In this document: positions 1-9,749 of the stretch, in pieces
Numbering within the stretch: the first letter of the stretch is position 1
How the letters are laid out: each line of letters starts with the position of its first letter
DNA from: Chromera velia
Taxonomy: Eukaryota > Sar > Chromeraceae
Reading direction: 5' to 3'
DNA length: 28,337 bases
Assembly: GCA_018398765.1 (NCBI GenBank)
Contig: JAHBMJ010000777.1
Coordinates: 12,501 to 40,837 of the forward strand
Made by a program: the position numbers and the translations under genes
Notes under the pieces: generated by a model
What the model saw: only the letters and a program-made list of their open reading frames with translations
The model's database searches: none
Told to the model about the DNA's origin: nothing

Positions 1-1
1 G

Positions 2-328
2 CTCCCAGGGGGGGACACATTTGAGTCTTCTGCATCGTCTCCATCATCGGAGGATGCGCCATCATTGTCTCACAGAGATGACAAGGGAAAGGTCTGCTTC
101 ACTTTCGAGGAATCGAAACGCATGTGTGAAAGACTTGAGAAGACAGGTTTTTTCGGGGCTGTGCGCCGCCGCATTCCCTCCACCCCTTTTCGCCTCCCCC
201 AGGAGTCTGTGTACACGAGCCACTTCTTCTGCAACGAGTCTGTGTACCTCTCCTTCTCTGTTGTGGAGGTCACTGGGGTCGTGGACCTCTCCCTGGTCGG
301 CCATGCGGATGCATCCGTGACTGAATGA
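2..328 (+). CDS. 3' terminal coding segment of an unrecognised gene (5' partial)
   Basis: One frame is open from the left edge to a TGA at 326-328 and gives about 108 residues. The first part is acidic and Ser-rich (FESSASSPSSEDAPS), followed by a charged stretch with FTFEESKRMCERLEKTGFFG and then a more hydrophobic tail ending VGHADASVTE. Composition in the first 60 residues resembles coding sequence more than the other frames do. The tail after GAVRRR is less convincing and could be intron or 3' untranslated sequence. No domain is recognised. If real, the gene converges on the minus-strand gene that ends at 2300, with about 2 kb of gene-free DNA between. Confidence 0.4.
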   Translation, partial: LPGGDTFESSASSPSSEDAPSLSHRDDKGKVCFTFEESKRMCERLEKTGFFGAVRRRIPSTPFRLPQESVYTSHFFCNESVYLSFSVVEVTGVVDLSLVGHADASVTE

Positions 329-2299
329 CTGCACGCACGATTGCATGCATAAGGACAACTCGATCCTGGACTGACCTGTCTGGCGTGTCTGTTCATCAAC
401 GAATTGAATGAAGCAGCTGATCGGCAACCCAACCGGCCTTCGAGCTGTCTTGTGGAATTATTGTGATGGGCCATGTGACCTGCAAATATCAGTTCATGTC
501 AAGGACGTTGAGCAGCAGGGTGCATGTGCACATCAGAATTCAAAGAGATGAGCATTTCATGTGTTTTTGACTTTTGTCTCTCTCGATCTTCCTCACAGCC
601 GTCTCCAGTTTCGACTTCTTCTTTTTCTTTCTCTTTCTTTCGTCTTCTCCTTCTTTCTTTGGTGGTTGTTCTCCTTTCTCGTTTTTTACTTCCGGAAATG
701 AGTGAAATTTACTTGAAGCGTCTTCAGCCGGTGAAGAGAGGTGGCCAGGGAGAAGGAAGTAGTCTGAGGCACCGTCTAACTAACAAGCCTGATAAATTCG
801 TTTGCACGAATGGCTTTGGTTGGTCCGCTCCTGCAGCCGTTTGGGAATTTGAAACTCACTGTCACTCACAAAACAGGAGTTGAAGCACCTCTATCTAGTA
901 AGAGCCTAGCTCACAGAGGGAGCTTATATAAGCCCCATCAAAAGTATGAATTAAAGGGCCGCGCCCCGGGGCGAGGAAGGATATATAAATTTAAACAAGT
1001 TTGCTTAATACATTTATATTTAAAAAGATAAATTTTCAAATATCGTTTTGATCTAGGTTTTGATGCTAGTTTTTATAGGGCTTCTGTAGGCATTAATTAA
1101 CTTTGGCCCACTGTTTTTCTTCTTTCTAAGAACCGTAATTTTTTAAAAAAAGAAACTTACGTTTTCTTTTTTTTTAATTGTCGATCGGATCTAACACTAT
1201 TCTGATAGTACTTAGTCTGAAACAAAAGTGTACCAGTGTTGTTTGAGTGTTGTAACTGTTGTTCACATACTACGTGTTAGATGAATCATCAGCTTTATTA
1301 TGCATCATCGCCACCGGCCTGTATAAGGCGTCTAGCGTTCAGCGTCAGACAGACTGCTGTTTTTTGATAAGAAAATCTGTTTGTGATGATAAACGAATGT
1401 TGCAATACCTTGAAATTGTGGAACTGTGGTTAATTTTTGTATTGCAAGGCCAGAGTGCATGTTATACACTGTTGGTTACTATTACCAGTGGTACTAAGAT
1501 GCATGGACAGTATCATTTAATATCATCATAATTCATAAACTTAGATCTACATAGACTTAGATCTTAATCACAATCGCTAGTATTATCGTGGTAAAAAAAA
1601 TTAAGTTGGCAGTCCGTGTTGTCAACCATGTATAACTTGAAGAATTTTAATTATTCCATACAAACAGTTTGTATAGCTCTATACAAGGCATCGAGAAATA
1701 AGGTCATTTGCTGTATTTGACATACTAAAGAATGAATTCAAAGTTTATAATGAAAATTCAATGTATTTAAATTCTGTTTGGCATTTGCGATCTCTACCTT
1801 ACAAGTGACAAGTACTGAATACATACCAGTGCTTCTTTGTAAGGGAGAAAGACCAGCACAGCTTGCCAGCCTTGCCTGCGCGGGTGCGCCAAATGATATA
1901 AAAAGTGTTTTTACTGACTTGGCCTGTGGCCTGCCATTTTGGGCCGCAACTGTTCCTTCCCGCGTTTTGATGATCTCCGGCTGTCGATAGTATTTATATC
2001 AGTTTGAGGGAAGGAACCAACCACAAAATGTTTGATCATTTGATTGCCTGTACCACTAATCAGCACAGACAGACCTCATGAAGCCCAGCCCGAGTCTGTC
2101 AGTCTGCAGAAGTACCGCTGCAGAAAGAAGCTCATCAGCAAGGACTGGTGTAGCAGGTCACGTTGCAACCCCACTTCGTTTTGTTTTTCGTTTTGTCAAT
2201 CCAAAGATGCGATAATCAATCCATGCAGGCTCTTTCCTTTGTTACTCATCTCTCAATTGCTTTACCCCTTCTTCCCACCACCGCACCACCGCACCTCCT
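329..2299. other. gene-free interval between convergent genes
   Basis: I see no convincing coding exon here. 590-690 is a CT-rich tract. 895-1030 contains two TATATAA-like boxes and a 12-bp GC palindrome (CGCCCCGGGGCG, 962-973) in otherwise AT-rich DNA. 1235-1252 holds an 18-bp word that recurs exactly at 13030-13047. 1541-1565 has ACTTAGATCT twice. 1669-1686 is a perfect inverted repeat (TTGTATAG, 2-nt spacer, CTATACAA). An open frame at 1778-1990 (70 codons) is too weak to call. The CT-richness of 2160-2300 continues into the 3' end of the next gene. Confidence 0.5.
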
Positions 2300-2644
2300 C
2301 TACCGACTGCTCCCACTGCTGCTCCCTGTGTAAGACATAGAAGAGCTGCCCATACCACTAGAGAAATCGCCTGAGGATGCCAACGAAGACCCAAAAGACC
2401 CAGACCCACTCCCGCAAGTGTACGAGGAGCTGGAGTACTCTAGATTTGACCCCTCACTGCTCCCCGCCCCCACCCGGTCCTCTTCTTCCTCAGACCGGCC
2501 AACCGAGCCTGAGAGGTCGGAGGAAGACAACGTCCGTCCACTCTCGTCGCTGTACGAAATCGACCCAACAGTCTCACCGTCGCTGCCGGAGTCCTCGCTG
2601 TAGCTGCCACTTGTGTAGGAGGAACTCCCGCTGTCCGAGTGCTC
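2300..2644 (-). CDS. probable last exon of the large minus-strand gene (acidic Ser/Gly/Tyr-rich C-terminus)
   Basis: Read on the minus strand, a CT-rich acceptor ending in CAATGCAG (CAG at 2647-2645) is followed by an open frame from 2644 to a TAG at 2302-2300, about 114 residues. The product is almost entirely Ser, Gly, Glu, Asp and Tyr: it begins EHSDSGSSSYTSGSYSEDSG, contains an SEEEEDRVGAGSSEGS block and ends in repeated SSG/SGSSSGSS. This low-complexity composition matches the rest of the upstream gene. It could be joined through a short exon near 2772-2735 (EEGSGSSKSSSIP, acceptor CCTCAG, donor GTCTTT), but the phase with the 4.6-kb exon does not fit without another exon, so the linkage is inferred. 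It could also be an independent gene. Confidence 0.5.
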   Translation of the reverse strand, partial: EHSDSGSSSYTSGSYSEDSGSDGETVGSISYSDESGRTLSSSDLSGSVGRSEEEEDRVGAGSSEGSNLEYSSSSYTCGSGSGSFGSSLASSGDFSSGMGSSSMSYTGSSSGSSR

Positions 2645-2782
2645 CTGCATTGAGAGAGACGCGATCGAGAATTGGTGTGACTGTCACGGAGTCGTGTACG
2701 TGAATTCGTATATTTCAAGCAGGCAAGCAAAGACCGGTATGCTACTAGACTTGCTGCTCCCCGAACCTTCTTCTGAGGTGTT

Positions 2783-2852
2783 GTTTGTGCGCGTGCGTGT
2801 GCATGTGCGTGCGCGCGCGCGTATGTGTGTGTCTGCATGCATGTCAATATGC
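2783..2852. repeat. GT/GCGT-rich microsatellite
   Basis: Impure alternating GT, GCGT and GC dinucleotides (for example GTGCGTGTGCATGTGCGTGCG) next to CATG copies. It lies in the 3' half of the large minus-strand gene, probably in an intron. Confidence 0.75.
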
Positions 2853-3286
2853 GTCTGACAATCGTCAATGGCTTCTTCGTATACCGGGAGAATGGCTTTG
2901 TGTTCCTCTTATCTGCTCTTCATTTCTGCCTTCTTTTCCTTCCATGCATCGGTCTCTTCCGCCTCTTTTCAATTCTTCTCTGGCTGCTTTGGTGAATCTG
3001 CTTTCTTACGATATTCCGTTCTTCATTCGTTCCTTTCTTGCTATCTTTCTGCCTGCCTGTCTTCATGCCTGACTGGCTGGCTGATTGTCGGCTTCTTTGG
3101 CTTGCTTTCTGTCGTTGCGTCTACCTCTGTCTACGTGCCCACAAGTCTGTGGGTGTCTATCTCTGTGCATTGATGCGCCAGACGAGCAAATATGATGCTG
3201 GGCGGATACGATGGCCGACAAAGGCATTGATCGCTTCGTTCTGACACTAAAAAAAAAGAAGAAAAAACATGCGATGATTGACTGAC

Positions 3287-6200
3287 CAGCTTTCTGAGGG
3301 CGTACAGCCCACCAACACCCGCTGCCGCCCCAGCCACTGCGGCTCCTGCAGTTTGTGCTGTCGAGTCTGAATCTCTCTGAGATCTCCTCTCATTTCTTTC
3401 CTTTTCTCTTCTTTCCTCACGTTCGGCACGTCGTCTTGCGTCTTCTTCTTCCCTGGCGGCTCTCCGCGCCTCTTTTTCTTTCTTTCGCTCCTCTTCGCGA
3501 ATTGTCTCTCGTTCTCTCTCCTGTTCTCTTTCTTCCTTTCTCTTCTTCTCTCGCTCCCTCTCAATTTCCCTCCTTTGCTCCCTCTCCTTCTCTCTCTCTT
3601 CTCGCTCTTCACGTCTGCGCACTTCTTCTTGCTCCCTGGCTACGCGCCTGGCCTCTTTCTCCTTCAAGCGCTGCTCTTCCAACTCCTTCTCTCTCTCTAT
3701 CTCGCGCTCCCTCTGCTCCTTTCTTTTCTGCTCTCTTTCCAAAGCTTCCTGGCGTTCTTTCTCGCGCCTTTCTGCTTCCCGCTGCCGTCTTTCCGCTCTC
3801 TCTTTTTCTTTTTGTTCCTCTCTTTCGGCAATTTCTGCCTTTTCCCTTTCTCTCTGTTCCTCTCTCGCCGCAATGTCAGCATTCTCTTTTTCTCTCTGGC
3901 CCTCTTTTGCAGCAACACCTGCAAGCGCTGCGGCGGGAAATATTGAAGGGTCCACGTTAGCAGTTCTCTCCTCCTTCTTCCCGTCTTTCTTGGCATCTTC
4001 CTTCTCTCCGCTTTCCACGGCATCAGCAGACACTTGACGGTTCTCTGACAGGCGGTCTGCTTCTCTTTCTTTGTCTTCCTCTTCCATGTCAGGAAAACCT
4101 CTGAAAGGAACCGAGGAGGGGCCTCCAACTTGATTCATAGTTTCTGCCTGAGTCGCTCCTTCTTCTGTTTCCTTTTGATTTCTCTTCTCCCTCTGCTTCT
4201 CACGGACAGAAGCAAAATCCCCCGACGGCGAGGGGCTCTCTGGTTTGACTGTTCCCACAACCGCCTCCTCGACTACCCTGCCTGAGACAGAGAGTGCGGG
4301 GAAGGTCGGCTGGTGATCCTGGAGTGAAGCAGAGTTGGGAATTTGGGTGTTCGAAAGGGATGAGACAGACCCTCTGTCTTTGCCATGCAATGGGTTTTTT
4401 TCTTCGTGATTTGGTTTAGTCGTTTTCGTTTTCGATCCGGACAAAGGATTCAAATCAAACACGTAGTCCTCTTCTGCCAGGGGGACGGGGAAGGACTCAG
4501 AAGCCTTCCCGCTGCTGCTATTCGTGCCTCGCCTCTCGGCTTCCATTCCGCTCATGCTGTTCTGTGTGTGGAATTCTAACGTTGGGGGTTTGCCCCTTTT
4601 GCTCATCTGCAGACTCCCACCTTCTTGGTACGCTTCTGCTGTACCGCCCCCGAATGCACTCTCTCGTTGATTGAAACTCGAGAGCCCCGGGAAAACCCCA
4701 GGCCGGTTTGCACTTGCCACACTGTCCTGGAGGCCCTGAAGAGACGTGCTGCGACCAGCACTCTCTCTGTGAACGTTCTGGTATCCGTCGTAAGAGGATG
4801 GATGAAGTGTCTGCCCTTCCAAGCTATCTCGTTGGTTTACGTCCGCATCAATGTGGGGGGCTTGTCTTTCCTCCTCCACACTCCTTCTCTTTTCTGATTC
4901 TGAAACGACCGGGTCAAACGCCCTCGTGGAGACACGGGGGATGGAGGACTGTGACACAGACACACGACCATTGGAGGGACTTGGAGAGACGGAAAGGAGT
5001 CCGTTGTTTGGAATGGGACTTCCCCCACCCCCAGTCAGAAGACTCAGACGAGAGCGTGTCATCATGCGGGACATTCTTTTGGAGGCGATGCTCTCTCTTC
5101 GAATGCGTTGCACGTCGCTGGAGAGAATTCCCCCCTCTTTCAAGACAGAAAAAGAGGACCCCATGCGACTCTCCATGCTCGTTTGGAAATCTATCATGGA
5201 AGCAGAGGCCATCGACAGGGCTGCAGGGAACAACGGCATGTTTTTCTCGTCCTCCTCCTCCTCATCCAAATCATCTTCGTCCTCGTCCTCGTCTTCATTC
5301 TTTCTGTCAATTTCCTTCTCTTTTTCTTCTTTTTCTTTGGTTGGACCGTCCAAGATGAATCTTTCTGACTGAAATTCACTGGGACGGGTCGCAGAGAGGC
5401 CAGACAGACTCTCTCCGATGTTCTCTCCTTCTTGTACTTCTCCTTCTCCTTCCATTGAGCTCATCTGCCCCTCCCCCTGTTCTCTTTTGAGAAGCTCACC
5501 TGGAGGGTCCTCAAACCCGGCAACAGCAGCCGTCTCATGCAAAGACCTTGAACCAGAAACAGTGCCGCTTCGGTGTCCCTCTCCCTCATCATCACGAGAG
5601 GGGAAGAGACGCGACTGCAGGGTCTGAGAGGAGGGGTGGAGTTGGGAGCTCATTTGTGCTCCCTCTTCTCTTCCCCCCCCCTGCTGGGAAGGGAAATCGC
5701 GTGACTGCAGAGGGAAAGAATCTGCGGACAAGGCTTGAGAAGCACTTTGCAAGTTCGTTTCTTGCAGAGTAGAGAAACGAGCAGAACCAGCAGACTCGAA
5801 CGGCACTGAATCTCCAGAATCTTCCTCTCCTTTATCTGTCTTTCCATCCCACGACACGCCACTGACGGCCTTTGACACACCACTCTCCCCTCTCTGTCTG
5901 TCCTCCCATGTCTCCATCTGGGCGCCTCCCCCAACGCTCATGAAGCTGGCACCCACCCCTCTAACCCCACTTGCATCCAATTGAGAACTGCCGCCCCTCT
6001 CATGATGACTCATTTCTCCATTCATTTGCTTGCTTGCGAACAGAGAACCTGCCGTCTTTGTGTTAGACGCCGCTCTACTCTCCCCCATTGTCCCTAGAGT
6101 CATTTCAACGGCGTCAGATGAGAAGGGAACAGGAGATCCCGTCTCACCTGCTGCAGGGGAATCGAGGAGAGACCCGGGTGTGAACGGAATCACTCCCCCC

Positions 6201-8361
6201 ACACCCTCCTTAGACGAACTGCGCCTTCTCTCCCCCTGCTGCTGTAGCTGGTCATTGATCTCTTCCTCTTCTTCTTCTTCCCTGCTCTCTTCCAGGACAG
6301 CTGGAAGAGAAGGAATACCTCCCCGAGAAGGACGATGGTGCGTGGAGGTGGACCCTCTAGAGAGAGTGGTGATGCTGCGTTGTTTCTGTGAGCTGTTGGC
6401 CTTTTGGGAAGACCTGCGAAGGCCAAACGAAGCCTGAGGTTCACCCCCTCGCATATCACGAGACACGGACTGTCCCTGGCTGCGGGTAGAAGACTCTCTC
6501 TGAGGGGGGAGAGAACCCGCGTCTGAGTGAGTGTTGGGGCCCTGACTTTGCTTCTTTTGGGAGGCGGATGAAGAGCGTCTCCTGCTTCCTTCTACTCCCT
6601 CGGAAAAGACAGAAAGACGGGGCTCCCTGGCAGATTCTGCAAAGGACTGTTGACCGAAATTGTGATATGCACTTTGAACAGACCTCAGTGTACGTGTGGG
6701 AGACGAGGCGACATTGGAGGACTTTGGGGCTCCTGATGAGTGACGGTGAGGAGACTGTGAATGTCTGTTTGCTTCTGCTTCTGTTCTTCGAAGTTCCATT
6801 CCGTCCTCCTCACGGCTGTGACGGCTTCTGTGTGAGTGAGTGCGAGAGCGAGAACGAGAGTGAGACTCGGTGCGTGAATGGGAGTGGGTGTGGGTCCCAG
6901 AGCGCGAGTGTGTGCGGGAACGAGAGCGAGAGTGCGAATGGGAACGGCGAGAGGACCTGCGACGGTCCTCACCTTCCTCCTGCTCGCCCCTGTCTGCTGC
7001 TGAAACAGAGGACTGAACATTTCTTTCTTCCCCTTCTCGTTCATCTTCTCTGATCGATAGAGGAAGCAAAGCTGTGGACGAAGAAAAGTTTCCGTCCTCT
7101 CTGTCTCTGAGGGAACGTCTGCGAGAAGAGCGGTGGGAGGAACGATGGGAAGATGAGGCATGATGAGATCGATGCTGACGGTTTGAGCTCCTTCCATCGA
7201 GTGTCGAGGGCGACAATGAGGAGGACTTAGACCTCCTTCTTTCTCCCTCCACCTCTCCCTGCTGACTGAGACGAGAGGCTATTTTGGACCCTTTCGATAG
7301 ACCCAGACTCAGAGCGGCGGTGTCAAATGCAAGATGGCCCTCGGAGTGGGACATGAGAATTGGGGGGGCGTTTTGGAGTGATTGTTCGGGTTCTGGTTGA
7401 AGCAAGGTTTCTCCGTCATTCGCCCGAGCGATGGGGGGCATCTGATGCTGCGTTGACTCCTCGAGACCCTTCGCTTTCTTCTGAATGGGGGGGGGGACAG
7501 AAGAGGAGCCTGAGGTTGTCACAGATCGCACGGAGTCACAGTCCCCCTCCGGCGCATATTGAGGAGGGGGGGGGGGAATCCCCTGAAGAACTCTGGAAGG
7601 CTCAACAGCAGCATCCTCCCAAGGTCTTTGCAATTGTGCCAGCACACCTGGTTGCAGTATTTGAGACTGGTGTCTGGACTCTCTCAGGAATGCATCAATG
7701 GATCTCCTCAATCCCTTGCGGATCTGATTCAAACTCAAATCCGCACCACCACCCGGAGATTCTTTTGGGTTCTGTTCCTCCTTTCCTCCTTCTCCTTCTC
7801 CCTGTTGCTCCTCGGCTAGTTCGATTGCCTCCTCCATCATTCTGTGCTCTGATGCGATACCGGATCGGAGGGACTGCATGGCATTCGTGCAGGGAGAAAG
7901 AGAGAGAGAGAATGAAATTATTAGGGGATCGAAAGGAAGAGAGTAACTTCTCCGTCCAGGCACAATAAACATGTCGTACCGTTTCTTTCTATCTCTGCAA
8001 ACCCCCTCTCGTTGTGTGATTGCCCTCAGTCTGCAATATACCAACATATGGCTGCATGCGTCTAAGGTGAGAGAGCACAAGAAGAAGCAAAGCTACTTCA
8101 AGACACGAAAAGCAGAGGGCCATTTCCTTGTACATACACTTTTCTACACGGACGGACCTCAACGATTTCGTCCTCTTCCTTCTTCTTTCGTCCACAACAG
8201 CAGCAGCAACAGCAGCAGCAGCAAGCACATGAGCACAGTCGAGCACAGCAGCCTTTCGGCTTCTCTTCCAGCTGCTCTCCTGTCTGGTCCTGTTCCGCCT
8301 TTTCTTCGACACCCTCCGCGTCTTCCTTCGACGGTTGCTTCTCTGCAGTGTCCTTTGCCAT
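3287..8361 (-). CDS. large Ser/Arg-rich protein with poly-Cys N-terminus and long E/R/K helix
   Basis: The function is not recognised. Exon 1 runs from 8361 to about 8140. Its start is the ATG at 8361-8359 in an excellent context (GCGGCCATGG). It ends at a GTGTAT donor. Exon 2 runs from 7873 (acceptor GCCATGCAG) to 3287 (donor GTCAGT), 4,587 nt and 1,529 uninterrupted codons; both exon joins are in phase 0. In order: acidic residues 10-36; a Cys cluster at 38-56 with ten consecutive Cys at 47-56, then GRKKKEEDE; disordered Ser-rich sequence with many RRxS motifs; an RS/HS/TH dipeptide block at about 378-432; an Asp/Glu run at about 932-950; an E/R/K-only stretch of about 170 residues at about 1405-1577; and a small-residue hydrophobic segment (AGAAVAGAAAGVGGLYALRK) at the exon end. 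Cys clusters beside basic residues are typical palmitoylation sites, so membrane attachment is a reasonable inference. The E/R/K stretch fits a single alpha helix or coiled coil. Further 3' exons are expected (see 2300-2644). Upstream, the frame is open again from an ATG at 8769 except for one TAG. Confidence 0.8.
8192..8222. repeat. CAG/CTG trinucleotide repeat encoding the poly-Cys run
   Basis: Interrupted (CAG)n with CAA on the plus strand, read as TGC/TGT Cys codons on the minus strand. It lies inside exon 1 of the large gene. Such repeats change length readily, so the Cys number may be polymorphic. Confidence 0.7.
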
Positions 8362-8550
8362 GGCCGCCGTTCGCTCAGACTTTTTGTTCCTCCGTGGAGG
8401 ACCTTTTGAACCTTTGTCTACAGAGGGGAACAAACTGTTTGACTGACTGAGCTCTTGTGTGACTACCAGCTCCCCTATCTGTATGCTTAGTTCCGGGTCT
8501 GAATGACTTCCCTGTTGTTTTTCGTCGCTCTTGGCGTCATTTATGGCTGA

Positions 8551-8769
8551 CTACTTGTCTATCCGCCCCCCTGCCGCTTTGTCAGGCTGATCAGAGGCCT
8601 CGCTTGGACAGCTTGTCGGCTCCTGTCTGCCTCTCTTTGGTGTATGCCTTTGTGGCCTCGTCACTCTCCGTGGTTTTTGGGAATCACATTCAATCAGAAA
8701 CAAGCGCCTTCCTTCTCTCATGAACCTTTTGATCCTTGATTTGCTGGAAGCCACGATTGAAGCTGCCAT
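8551..8769 (-). CDS. upstream open frame, possible 5' extension of the large gene
   Basis: An ATG at 8769-8767 opens 72 codons (MAASIVASSKSRIKRFMREG, then basic residues, ending AGGRIDK) before a TAG at 8553-8551. The same frame then stays open (SAINDAKSDEKQQG, SDPELSIQIGELVV) straight into the sequence ahead of the preferred start at 8361. It may be a 5' exon joined by an intron that removes the TAG, an untranslated leader with an upstream ORF, or a sequence error. Both sides of the stop look coding-like. I favour translation from 8361 because of its initiation context. Confidence 0.35.
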   Translation of the reverse strand: MAASIVASSKSRIKRFMREGRRLFLIECDSQKPRRVTRPQRHTPKRGRQEPTSCPSEASDQPDKAAGGRIDK

Positions 8770-9078
8770 TATACGGGGTCTTTCTGATGACTCTAAAGCT
8801 GATCTGCTGCATCATCTGCAGCTTTATATATAACATACATACAGTTAATTAGATATATAGACGTGCATTATTACTGCATATATATATATATATATATATA
8901 TATGCCATGCATGCATGCATGCATACGTACATGCAAATACAAAATAATTAATTGAGGCTTCATTCCGAGAGTGGGCGCGCGCATTGCGCGCCGAGGTAGT
9001 CTCCGCGTCGATCGCGGCGGGAGTACACAAACTTTATGATTTGTCACGTATATAAAAAAGAAACAAATCCGAGTGTCG
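8770..9078. other. AT-rich interval with (TA)n and (ATGC)n microsatellites
   Basis: 8877-8903 is a pure (TA)n run of about 13 units, followed at 8903-8932 by (ATGC)n. 8972-9020 contains a GC-rich block with GCGCGC and CGATCG words. The interval is the upstream region of both the large minus-strand gene and, past the foldback element, of the ankyrin pseudogene. No exon is seen. Confidence 0.6.
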
Positions 9079-9606
9079 GTGTATATATTATCACAGACAC
9101 GGGGAATGAGATTTGAATGAGATTTTTCCGTGTACAAAAGTCCGTGCGCAAAAGCCACGTGCAAAAGTTTTGGCCGAAAATTCGTCTGCACGGATTTGAG
9201 ATTCCGCGCACAAATGTTGCGCGATTCTGCATGCAAAAGTTGAGATGCGTGCAGCATTTCCACGTACAAATGTTGTTGATGCCGTGAACAAAAGTTTGTG
9301 GAAAGCGGCCGCTTGCAAATGTTTGTTTCAGTCCATCAGCTCCATTCATCCTTTTATGACACAGTCAACAACTTGTGCAGACGGACGGTAACTTTTGCAC
9401 ACGGCACATCAAAAATAAAAATTCGTATGCAAATCTTTGCACGCGGACAACTTTTGTACGCGGAAATCTGCTTGCAGGAATTTGCTGTTCCGCGTGCACA
9501 GATTTTATCGCGGAACAGCAAAAAACTTTTGCACGCGGCTTTTGCGCATGGACTTTTGTACACGGAAAAATCTCATTCCCTGTGTTTGTGATAATATCGA
9601 TATACG
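9079..9606. mobile_element. foldback / MITE-like element with inverted arrays of an RCAAAAGTT motif
   Basis: The two ends are inverted copies. The left arm starts GTATATATTATCACAGACAC at about 9081, then GGGAATGAGATTT, then CGTGTACAAAAGTCC. The right arm (9523-9606) is its reverse complement with few changes, ending CCCTGTGTTTGTGATAATAT. The left arm has an extra copy of GAATGAGATTT. Inside each arm a roughly 13-14-bp word of the form CGYGYRCAAAAGTT is repeated: about eight times pointing inward on the left (9129, 9143, 9156, 9207, 9228, 9258 and on) and about six to seven times in the opposite sense on the right. No coding capacity is visible. Outer limits and target duplication are not resolved. 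It sits about 145 bp upstream of the ankyrin pseudogene start. Confidence 0.7.
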
Positions 9607-9749
9607 TGTTTGCTTTGACTTTGACGAACGGTTCGATCCAGCTCAGAGATGCTCAAAGTTGTTAACCCTCCGACAACTGATTGAGGCTTTCAGAGTCTGC
9701 TTTGTTTCTTCTCACTTGCAAGAAAGCGATCTGACTCAACTTGCCGACA

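Noticed and set aside
1259-1531. Plus-strand 90-codon open frame
   Set aside because: AT-rich, no domain, no splice or start support.
2785-3244. Plus-strand hydrophobic open frames with repeated Leu/Ser/Cys
   Set aside because: They arise from CT-rich sequence opposite the minus-strand gene and have no coding character beyond that bias.
3355-3960. Long plus-strand open frames rich in Leu/Ser/Phe opposite the large minus gene
   Set aside because: They are antisense shadows of the E/R/K-coding strand (CT-rich complement), with no start context or domain.
9629-9638. GGTTCGATCC, resembling a tRNA B box
   Set aside because: There is no matching A box, anticodon arm or acceptor stem around it. 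Similar words at 20628 and 24114 fail the same test.
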